32,927 bases of DNA. It comes from Acidobacteriota bacterium (GTDB lineage Bacteria > Acidobacteriota > HRBIN11). Shown piece by piece: positions 24,820-31,060 of the stretch; positions within the stretch are counted from its first letter, which is position 1, and the number at the start of each line of letters is the position of its first letter. The translations under genes and the position numbers were made by a program. The notes below the pieces were generated by a model. That model saw only the letters and a list, made by a program, of their open reading frames with translations, searched no databases and was not told the origin of the DNA. Location of the stretch: contig JAUQPV010000004.1 of NCBI GenBank assembly GCA_030550225.1, positions 1 to 32,927 of the forward strand, given 5' to 3'.

Positions 24820-24920
24820 ACTATATTCGAGGGGAAGGATAAGGATAGGAAAAAGAGGCAAATAAAAGACAAAAATTTGGCAAATATCGATCCCCGTGTT
24901 CGCCCTCGATCGCCCCGGGT

Positions 24921-24946
24921 GGCCTCCGGAAAGTAGACCGGAGGCC
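24921..24946. repeat. Perfect 9-bp hairpin between mraZ and hisZ
   Basis: GGCCTCCGG (24921-24929) pairs with CCGGAGGCC (24938-24946) around an 8-nt loop. No T-tract follows, so it is not a typical terminator. The right arm and the CCTAC at 24952-24956 resemble the palindrome at 4841-4865, so it may be a repeat family member. It lies upstream of the putative his promoter. Confidence 0.6.
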
Positions 24947-24974
24947 GGACCCCCTACTTGCCGACCCGCCCGAC

Positions 24975-25002
24975 TTGACTTTTGGCTCCCGTCGCCTATC
25001 CT
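24975..25002 (+). promoter_or_regulatory. Probable promoter of the his operon
   Basis: TTGACT (24975-24980), 16-bp spacer, TATCCT (24997-25002). This is a fair sigma-70-type match (5/6 and 4/6). Transcription would start near 25009, just in front of the hisZ coding sequence. It is weaker than the divergent mraZ promoter. The distance between the two -35 elements is about 155 bp. Confidence 0.5.
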
Positions 25003-25003
25003 T

Positions 25004-25833
25004 ATGAACTCATCTCGTCGACTTCCGATGGAACGTTGCGAGGCGGGCGGTGGTGTTTTCCCAAATCTCCTTAGAGAACTGTCTTCACGCAGTGGCGAGC
25101 CCTGTTCGAAGCCCAAGGCGCTCGTGAGCTGCATCTTCCCCTCTTAGTCTCCTGGGACGACCTGGACCGACCCGTCCGGATCCTCTGGCAATCGGCCCCC
25201 AAGGTCGTCGACGGTCAGGGTCGTGTCTTCGTCCTGCGGCCCGAGATAACCGTCCAGATGGCCCTGACCGAGCGAAAGGCCGGGACCCGACGCCTGTACT
25301 ATATGGACCGGGTTTTTCGTCTCCGGCCGGGCGGGGCGATTGCGGAGTTCCTCCAGGTCGGTCTGGAGATCCTGGAGCCGGACGACCGGGCCTGGGAGAC
25401 CCTCCTGGAGGTCGCCGTCCAGAGTTTACGGGTCCTGTCGCCCACGTTCACGCTGGACATCGCCCATCGAGCCCTTCAGGACCAGCTCCCGTCGGAGCCC
25501 TGGAATTTAGCCGAGATGGCCGTCGACCCGACCGTCGTCCGGGGACGGGCCGAGACGCTGCGATGGATGGAGCAATGGGGCATCGGGACGTCTGAACAGC
25601 GGGCCCGGTTGGCTGTCTGGGTCGAGCGTTTTGCCCCTCACGTCGTCATCGACCTCACGATGAGTCCCCTGTTCCCGTATTACACGGGCTGGCTCTTAGA
25701 AGGCTTCGTGGATTTTCTCCCCCATGAAGTTTTGCGAGGCGGGGAGTACGTCATCGGGTCGACTTACGGGATGGGTTTTGCGATGGAGTTTCCCTATGAT
25801 GCGCTTAGCCCTTTCGAAGGGTCGACTCCTTGA
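25004..25833 (+). CDS. hisZ: ATP phosphoribosyltransferase regulatory subunit HisZ, apparent frameshift near the 5' end
   Basis: HisZ is a histidyl-tRNA-synthetase-like protein without aminoacylation activity that forms a complex with short HisG. The frame 25075-25833 encodes clear family motifs: VFVLRPEITVQMAL, RLYYMDRVFRLRPG, AEFLQVGLEIL, FTLDIAHRAL and YYTGWLLEGFVDFL with GGEYV. This frame has a stop (TAG 25072-25074) and no ATG, GTG or TTG before 25258, yet family-like sequence (RALFEAQGARELHLPLL) is encoded from 25096. The +1 neighbouring frame from ATG 25004 or 25028 gives GVFPNLLREL up to about 25081, which continues well into VFTQWRALFEAQG. A one-base loss near 25075-25084 would explain this. 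About 275 residues if restored, short for HisZ. The end overlaps hisG. Confidence 0.75.
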
Positions 25834-26455
25834 GCCGTCGGTCGCCTATCTCCGCCGGTTGGGCCTCCAGGTCCCGCCGGAGATCGTCGAGGAGCGCCAG
25901 CTCATCGGGGTCCTGCCGGGTGCGCCCGTCGAGGTCGTCTTGCTCAAGCCGGCCGACGTGCCTGTATGTGTAGCCCTCGGGGCGGCCGACCTGGGGATCG
26001 CCGGCTACGACCAAGTCCTCGAAAGCGGCCAACGGGTCTTGATCCTCAAAGACTTCGGCTTCGGTCGAGCCCAGTTCGTCGTCGCCGTGCCCCAGGAGAG
26101 TCCCGTTCAGCGCTTGGAGGACCTGGCCGGGGGCCGCATCGCCACGAAGTATCCCAACGTCGCTCGGAGTCGCATCCGCGTCCCGGACGTCCGGTTTGTC
26201 CCCATGCAGGGCTCGGTCGAGATCGCCTGCTCGCTCGGCCTGGCCGACGCCATCTTCGACCTACGCCAGACGGGCCGCACCCTGCAGGCCCACTGCCTAC
26301 GGGTCATCGCCGTCTTGGGCGAGACGACGGCCCGGCTCATCGTGAGCCGTCACCGCTTCAAGATGGAGGCCGACAAGGTCCACCGATGGCTTCGTCTCTT
26401 CCAAACGCCCTCGGACGAGGAGGTCACCGTTGGTCGTCCGGCTTCACCTGAATGA
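25796..26455 (+). CDS. hisG: ATP phosphoribosyltransferase catalytic subunit HisG, short form
   Basis: 219 aa. First enzyme of histidine synthesis: ATP plus PRPP gives N1-phosphoribosyl-ATP. Short-form HisG lacks the C-terminal regulatory domain and requires HisZ. Visible: RLALSKGRLLEPSVAYLRRLGL, ALGAADLGIAGYDQVLE, GGRIATKYPNVARS, GSVEIACSLGLADAIFDL and the PRPP loop QTGRTLQAH. GGAG at 25785-25788 fits ATG 25796; ATG 25799 is an alternative. The start lies 38 nt inside the end of hisZ, in line with coupled synthesis of the two subunits. The end overlaps hisC by 26 nt. Confidence 0.96.
   Translation: MMRLALSKGRLLEPSVAYLRRLGLQVPPEIVEERQLIGVLPGAPVEVVLLKPADVPVCVALGAADLGIAGYDQVLESGQRVLILKDFGFGRAQFVVAVPQESPVQRLEDLAGGRIATKYPNVARSRIRVPDVRFVPMQGSVEIACSLGLADAIFDLRQTGRTLQAHCLRVIAVLGETTARLIVSRHRFKMEADKVHRWLRLFQTPSDEEVTVGRPASPE
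26417..26424 (+). promoter_or_regulatory. Ribosome binding site that sets the TTG start of hisC
   Basis: GAGGAGGT lies 5 nt upstream of TTG 26430, inside the end of hisG. No ATG or GTG fits the start of the conserved HisC N-terminus (RLHLNENPW), so the rare TTG start is supported by this strong site. Confidence 0.8.
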
Positions 26456-27422
26456 AAACCCGTGGGATCTGCCGTCGGAGGCGAAGGCCTGGGTCGTCGC
26501 CCAGCCGTGGCATCGATACCCGGACGAGACCCTGTACGACCTCGTCCGGGCGAGGGTCGCCGCTTACTGGGGCGTCCCGGCTGAGTCGGTCCTCCTGACG
26601 AATGGAGCCGACGAGGCCATCGCCCTGCTGATGTTGTGGTACCGTCGGGTCGCCTTCTGGCGGCCCGCCTTCTCGGGCTACGCCTGGGTCGCCCGGGGCT
26701 GGGAGCTGGACGCCGTCGAAATCCCCTTGGGGCCAGACTTTGAGGTCCCCTGGGACGCCATGCTCGAGGCCCGGGACCGACTCCTTTTCCTCGACCGCCC
26801 CCACAACCCGTCCGGGATGTGCCTGTTCGGACGGGACCAGCTGACGGACCTGCTGGAGCGGTGGCAAGCGTGGATCGTCCTGGATGAAACGTATGCCGAC
26901 TTTGCCCGGACGTCGTTGACGGATATGTTCGACCCGGAGGGCCGCCTGATCGTCCTGCGGAGCTTCTCGAAGAGCTTTTGCATGGCCGGCCTGCGTCTGG
27001 GCTTCATGGTCGCGCCCCGGTCCGTCCGGAAGCCCTTGGAGGTCCGCCGCCTGCCCTTTAACGTCAACCGCCTGGCCCTGTACACAGCCTTGTGGGTCTT
27101 GGAAAGACCCGAGATCTTTCAGACGTACGTCGCCACCGTCCGTCGGGAACGCCAGGCCATGCTTGAACGGATGGCCCGCCTGCCGGGCCTGCGGGTGTGG
27201 CCCTCCGAGGCCAACTTTATCCTCTTTCAGGGGCCACGCCCCATCGAGGGCCTCGTCCGACGCTTAGCGGAATACGGCATCCAAATCCGGAATTTGGAAA
27301 ATGCCGTGGGCCCTGGTGCCGCACGGGTCAGCGTGGGGCGACCCGAGGACAACGCCCGATTCCTGGACGTCTTGGAGGCTTACTATGCCGCTGAAGTTCC
27401 AGGCCGACTGGCAGTCCCGTGA
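26430..27422 (+). CDS. hisC: Histidinol-phosphate aminotransferase HisC, TTG start
   Basis: 330 aa class II aminotransferase that converts imidazole-acetol phosphate and glutamate to histidinol phosphate. Visible: RLHLNENPWDLP at the N-terminus, WHRYPDETLYDLVRARVA, NGADEAIALLM, FSGYAWVARG, RPHNPSGMCL (PLP contact), VLDETYADFA with the PLP-pairing Asp, SFSKSFCMAGLRLGFM with the Schiff-base Lys, and a C-terminal RVSVGRPEDN. The end overlaps hisB by 38 nt. Confidence 0.96.
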   Translation: MVVRLHLNENPWDLPSEAKAWVVAQPWHRYPDETLYDLVRARVAAYWGVPAESVLLTNGADEAIALLMLWYRRVAFWRPAFSGYAWVARGWELDAVEIPLGPDFEVPWDAMLEARDRLLFLDRPHNPSGMCLFGRDQLTDLLERWQAWIVLDETYADFARTSLTDMFDPEGRLIVLRSFSKSFCMAGLRLGFMVAPRSVRKPLEVRRLPFNVNRLALYTALWVLERPEIFQTYVATVRRERQAMLERMARLPGLRVWPSEANFILFQGPRPIEGLVRRLAEYGIQIRNLENAVGPGAARVSVGRPEDNARFLDVLEAYYAAEVPGRLAVP

Positions 27423-27945
27423 GACCCATGTCCGGCTTCAAGGCCAGTTTCCCGGTCAGGGCCGGATCGATATCCAGACACCGGATGCCTTATTTACACA
27501 CTTTCTCCATGCGTTGAGCTTTTATGCTGAATGGGACTTTCAGTGTCACACCATCAGCCAGGACGGAATCTACCACCACTTCGTGGAGGACACGGGCATC
27601 GCCCTCGGCAATGCCCTCCGGGAAGCCCTCCAGACGGCCGGGCCAGTGACTCGCTTTGCTCACCAGGTCGTTCCCATGGACGAGGCCCTCGTCCTCGTCG
27701 CCATGGACCTGTCGGGACGAGCTGGGCTGTTTATGCGGCGGGTGCCGACTCACGAGATCACCGAATTTTACGCCGGTCTGACCCGATCGCTTCGGATGAC
27801 GCTTCACCTGCGGGTCCTTCGGCCGGGTCACTGGCACCACGTCATGGAGGCCTTCTTTAAGGCCACCGGCCGATGCCTGGCCCAGGCCCTGACGCCCAGG
27901 GCCGGTGAGGGCCCGACATCGACCAAGGGCGTCGTCTGGACGTGA
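27385..27945 (+). CDS. hisB: Imidazoleglycerol-phosphate dehydratase HisB, divergent
   Basis: 186 aa, the single-domain form; no histidinol-phosphate phosphatase domain is attached. HisB dehydrates imidazole-glycerol phosphate using two Mn ions. The two HHxxE motifs that bind the metals are present: HHFVED (64-69) and HHVMEAFFKA (151-160), with His39. PMDEAL and DLSGRAGLF are also conserved. However, several residues that are near-invariant in the family differ: FDHML reads LFTHFL (Asp to Thr38), the Asp two residues before HH is Ile62, HHT reads HHF, and RFG reads RFA. It keeps its place in the operon, so it is probably active. ATG 27385 is within the hisC end. A 64-nt gap with a hairpin precedes hisH. 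Confidence 0.9.
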   Translation: MPLKFQADWQSRETHVRLQGQFPGQGRIDIQTPDALFTHFLHALSFYAEWDFQCHTISQDGIYHHFVEDTGIALGNALREALQTAGPVTRFAHQVVPMDEALVLVAMDLSGRAGLFMRRVPTHEITEFYAGLTRSLRMTLHLRVLRPGHWHHVMEAFFKATGRCLAQALTPRAGEGPTSTKGVVWT

Positions 27946-27987
27946 AACCGCATCGGGCCCACCTGCCCAAGCCTATGGCTTGTCACT

Positions 27988-28013
27988 CCATCCCTTTGGA
28001 GGGATCGCGATGG
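27988..28013 (+). promoter_or_regulatory. Hairpins around the hisH ribosome site and start codon
   Basis: ATCCC (27990-27994) can pair with GGGAT (28001-28005), covering part of the Shine-Dalgarno GGAGGG (27998-28003). Alternatively CCATC (27988-27992) can pair with GATGG (28009-28013), covering the ATG. The stems are only 5 bp, so a role in translation is uncertain. Confidence 0.3.
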
Positions 28014-28762
28014 ACATGAGCGCCGTTCCGGCCACGGGTCCACACTCCCAGGCGGCAAGGCCTAAACGCCCCTCGGTCGTCATCGTCGACTACCAAGCCG
28101 GGAACCTGCGGAGCCTGACGGCCGCCTTTACGACCTTGGGTGCTCACGTGATCCTGCTGGACCGGCCGAAGCCCGGACTTCGGTTCGACCGGCTGGTCGT
28201 CCCCGGCGTCGGGGCCTTTGACTGGGCCTGCCAGCGACTGAATTCCACAGGACTGAAAGAACTGATTCAACGATCGGTAGCCGACGGCGTGCCGGTCCTC
28301 GGGATCTGCCTGGGCATGCAGTGGCTGTGGGAGACCAGCGAGGAGGGTCGCGAGCCGGGTCTGGGACTTTGGCCCGGCCGGGTCATCCGCTTTCGAAACG
28401 TCCCCCGGGTCCCTCACATGGGGTGGAATCAGGTCGAGTGGGTCGCCGGGACCCGGCGGCCGGCTTGGCTGGCCGGGTTCCCGTCGGGGTACGCCTACTT
28501 TGCCCATAGTTACTACCCCGAACCGGCCGACCCGGACCTCGTTTGGGCCGTGACCGAATATGGCCCCGTCCGATTTCCCTCGGTCGTGGGACGGGACCAC
28601 GTCGTGGGTGTGCAATTTCATCCGGAGAAGTCCGGCGCCTGGGGTCTGGCGTTCCTCCAGCGCTGGCTGGAGGAGGGTAGGGCACCCTGCATCACCCCCG
28701 AGACGATGACAGGGATTTCCGCCACAGGTGAAGTCGATGTTAGAAGTCATTCCGGCCATTGA
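28010..28762 (+). CDS. hisH: Imidazole glycerol phosphate synthase, glutaminase subunit HisH
   Basis: 250 aa class I glutamine amidotransferase. It hydrolyses glutamine and channels ammonia to HisF. Visible: VVIVDYQAGNLRSLTAAF, VVPGVGAFDWA, catalytic Cys in LGICLGMQWLWETSEEG, MGWNQV, YFAHSYY, and His-x-Glu in GVQFHPEKSG. There is an N-terminal extension of about 22 residues before PSVVIVDYQ and a C-terminal extension of about 30 residues after LQRWLEEG that lies partly in the overlap with hisA (26 nt). GGAGGG lies 6 nt before ATG 28010. Confidence 0.95.
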   Translation: MDMSAVPATGPHSQAARPKRPSVVIVDYQAGNLRSLTAAFTTLGAHVILLDRPKPGLRFDRLVVPGVGAFDWACQRLNSTGLKELIQRSVADGVPVLGICLGMQWLWETSEEGREPGLGLWPGRVIRFRNVPRVPHMGWNQVEWVAGTRRPAWLAGFPSGYAYFAHSYYPEPADPDLVWAVTEYGPVRFPSVVGRDHVVGVQFHPEKSGAWGLAFLQRWLEEGRAPCITPETMTGISATGEVDVRSHSGH

Positions 28763-29465
28763 CCTCATGGGGGGTCACGTCGTCCGTCTGACGCAAGGCG
28801 ACTTCCGACGGGTGCGGCGGTACCCGTGGACGCCAGTCGAATGGGCCCGGCACTTGGAAGGCCTGGGCTTCCGCTGGCTCCACGTCGTCGACTTGGACGG
28901 CGCCCGGACGGGCCGTTGGACGCACGGCCCGGTGATCGCTGAGATCCGCCGACAGACCGGCCTTCGGATTCAGGCTGGGGGTGGGCTCCGGACGCTCGAC
29001 GTCCTGCGTACGGTCCGGGCCTGGGGTATCGACCGCATCGTCGTCGGGACCCAGGCGGCCGACCTGACCTTCTTACGACAGGCCGTCGACCTATGGGAGG
29101 GACGAGTCCTCGTAGCCTTGGATGTGCGGGGTTCCCGATGGGTCGTCCGGGGATGGCAGCAAGAGATACCCGAAGAAGTCGATGCATGGCTCCGACGGTG
29201 GGCCCCGATCCCCTTCGAGGGATTTCTGATCACGGACACGGAACGGGACGGCACCTGTCAAGGCATCGACCCCGAACGGGTTCGTCGCTGGACCGAGCGG
29301 GTCGGCCGACCCGCGTGGTGGGCTGGCGGCGTCGGGTCGGTCGAGGACCTGACGGTCCTGGCGTCGCTGGGTGTCGACGGCCTTCGGGGCGTCATCGTCG
29401 GCCGAGCCCTCTTGGACGGCCGGATCGATTTCCACATATTGAAAGCATTACTTCACAAAACTTGA
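28737..29465 (+). CDS. hisA: ProFAR isomerase HisA
   Basis: 242 aa (beta/alpha)8 barrel. It isomerises ProFAR to PRFAR, the substrate of HisFH. Visible: VIPAIDLMGGHVVRL with the catalytic Asp9, ALDVRG with Asp129 (the second catalytic Asp), QAGGGLRTLD phosphate loop, TDTERDGTCQGID and WAGGVGSVEDL. ATG 28737 is preferred as AGGTGA lies 7 nt upstream and it begins at the usual position; GTG 28728 is an alternative. The start is inside the hisH end. Confidence 0.96.
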   Translation: MLEVIPAIDLMGGHVVRLTQGDFRRVRRYPWTPVEWARHLEGLGFRWLHVVDLDGARTGRWTHGPVIAEIRRQTGLRIQAGGGLRTLDVLRTVRAWGIDRIVVGTQAADLTFLRQAVDLWEGRVLVALDVRGSRWVVRGWQQEIPEEVDAWLRRWAPIPFEGFLITDTERDGTCQGIDPERVRRWTERVGRPAWWAGGVGSVEDLTVLASLGVDGLRGVIVGRALLDGRIDFHILKALLHKT

Positions 29466-29602
29466 TAGATCTGTTCGACCCGTGAGAATGGCGTCAGGAC
29501 GCCCTTTCCCATCGTCCGGGAAACACGATTGTTCAAGCGGACGGCCGATGAGCCGGCAGAGCCCTGGATGGGCCAGGGGCACCCCCGGGCCTTTTGGACG
29601 TT

Positions 29603-29623
29603 CTGCCGAACTGCCGAACTGCC
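29603..29623. repeat. Short octamer tandem (CTGCCGAA) in the hisA-hisF gap
   Basis: Two full units CTGCCGAA and a partial CTGCC. They lie about 18 nt before hisF in a 175-nt gap (29466-29640) that contains no clear ORF, promoter or terminator. Related fragments (CCTGCCGACCTGC at 24268-24280; TTGCCGACC at 24958-24966) occur in two other intergenic gaps. Confidence 0.5.
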
Positions 29624-29640
29624 TTTTGTGAGGCTTCCCC

Positions 29641-30429
29641 ATGCTGGCCCGACGTCTGATTCCGTGCCTGGACGTCGACCGAGGCGCCGTCGTAAAAGGC
29701 GTCCGTTTTCACGACCTTCAGCAGGCCGGCGACCCTGTCGAGTTGGCCCGACGCTATGAGGCCGAAGGCGCTGATGAGGTCGTCTTTTTGGACATCACGG
29801 CGACGACGGAAGGCCGGGCGACGCTCGTCCGGGTCGTCGAGCGAACGGCCGAAGTCCTCCGCATTCCCTTCACCGTCGGCGGCGGCATCCGGAGCGTGGC
29901 CGACGCTGACGTCCTGTTTCGGGCCGGGGCCGACAAGGTCAGCGTCAACACGGCGGCCGTCGAGAATCCTCGGCTTATCGCCGATTTGGCGGAGCGATAC
30001 GGCCGTCAGGCCGTCGTCGTGGCCATCGACGTGAATTTGGAACCCGGTGGGGGGTACCGTGTATACACCCATGCGGGAAAAAGGCCAACTCCCTGGGAAG
30101 CCCGGGCGTGGGCCCAGACGGCCGCCCGGATGGGGGCCGGGGAACTCCTCGTGACGGCCATCCATCGGGATGGCACCGGCCTGGGCTACGACTTGGACTT
30201 GTTGAAGCAGATTGTTGAGGTTGTGGAAATTCCCGTCATCGCCTCGGGGGGTGCCGGTCGACCCGAGCACTTACGGGACGCCCTCCTCGTCGGGGCCGAT
30301 GCCGTCCTCCTCGCCTCCCGTCTTCACCGAGCCCAATTTCGGGTCTGGGAGCTGAAGCAGTACTTAAATCACTGTGGAATTCCAATCCGCTGGATGTACG
30401 GTCCCGTATCGGAGGCCCTCCATGACTGA
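29641..30429 (+). CDS. hisF: Imidazole glycerol phosphate synthase, cyclase subunit HisF
   Basis: 262 aa (beta/alpha)8 barrel that uses ammonia from HisH to cyclise PRFAR to imidazole glycerol phosphate and AICAR. Visible: RLIPCLDVDRGAVVKG with catalytic Asp11, GADEVVFLDITA, PFTVGGGIRS, AGADKVSVNTAA, VVAIDVN with catalytic Asp130, and ASGGAGRPEHL. In the usual TSxDRDGT motif this protein has TAIHRDGT, so the first Asp is His175. GAGG is 7 nt before the ATG. The stop overlaps hisIE by 8 nt. Confidence 0.97.
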   Translation: MLARRLIPCLDVDRGAVVKGVRFHDLQQAGDPVELARRYEAEGADEVVFLDITATTEGRATLVRVVERTAEVLRIPFTVGGGIRSVADADVLFRAGADKVSVNTAAVENPRLIADLAERYGRQAVVVAIDVNLEPGGGYRVYTHAGKRPTPWEARAWAQTAARMGAGELLVTAIHRDGTGLGYDLDLLKQIVEVVEIPVIASGGAGRPEHLRDALLVGADAVLLASRLHRAQFRVWELKQYLNHCGIPIRWMYGPVSEALHD

Positions 30430-31060
30430 AGCGAACCTCATGCCTGTCGTCGTCCAACACGCCGTGACCGGCGAAATCCTCATGGTCGCCTTCGCCGACG
30501 CCGAGGCCCTCGAGCGGACGCGTCAGACCGGATGGGCCCACTTTTTCTCCCGTCGTCGGCGCCGCCTCTGGAAGAAGGGCGAAACGTCCGGCCATGGTCT
30601 CCAGGTCCTCCGGATCCGAACCGACTGTGACCAGGATGCCTGGGTCTATGAAGCGCTTCCGACGGGTCCGGTCTGTCACACGGGGACGGCTTCTTGTTTC
30701 GACGCCATCCCGTCCGGAGTCTTGGCGACGTGGTTATGGACCCTGGAGCAGATCGTCCGGAGCCGTCAGGGAGCCGATCCGGGGGTTTCTTACACGGCCC
30801 GTCTCTTTCAGGCGGGGCTTCCGCACGTCGTCCGGAAAGTCGGCGAGGAGGCCCTGGAGGTCCTGGTTGCGGCGCTTCGGGAGGGTCCCGACCGGTGTGT
30901 CCAGGAGGTGGCCGACCTCGTGTATCACCTGACGGTCCTCCTGGTCGCCCAGGGGCGGTCTTGGCAGGACGTGTTTGGGGAATTACAGACCCGTCATCTT
31001 CAGGCGTCTTCCGGGGCAGCCGGCGGGTCTTCCGGGGCGGCCGGCCGGCCCGAACCATAG
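30422..31060 (+). CDS. hisI: Bifunctional PR-AMP cyclohydrolase / PR-ATP pyrophosphohydrolase HisIE
   Basis: 212 aa, fused HisI then HisE, steps 3 and 2 of the pathway. HisI part: VAFADAEALERTRQTG, LWKKGETSGH, TDCDQDAW and CHTGTASCF, with the zinc/magnesium ligand Cys and Asp residues. HisE part (from about residue 115): SYTARLFQAG, VVRKVGEEALEVLVAAL and EVADLVYHLTVLL. The last 18 residues are a low-complexity tail (SSGAAGG, SSGAAGR) made by a 21-bp duplication. The last 61 nt overlap the 3' end of the convergent ABC transporter gene. ATG 30422 overlaps hisF (8 nt). Confidence 0.95.
   Translation: MTEANLMPVVVQHAVTGEILMVAFADAEALERTRQTGWAHFFSRRRRRLWKKGETSGHGLQVLRIRTDCDQDAWVYEALPTGPVCHTGTASCFDAIPSGVLATWLWTLEQIVRSRQGADPGVSYTARLFQAGLPHVVRKVGEEALEVLVAALREGPDRCVQEVADLVYHLTVLLVAQGRSWQDVFGELQTRHLQASSGAAGGSSGAAGRPEP

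Noticed and set aside
24921-24946. Rho-independent terminator or histidine attenuator
   Set aside because: No T-tract follows the stem, no His-rich leader peptide is visible, and it lies upstream of the probable his promoter.
25055-25064. Programmed -1 frameshift at the TTTCCCA heptamer in hisZ
   Set aside because: The heptamer is in the right phase, but a -1 slip there leads straight into the TAG at 25072. The frame change must occur after that stop.
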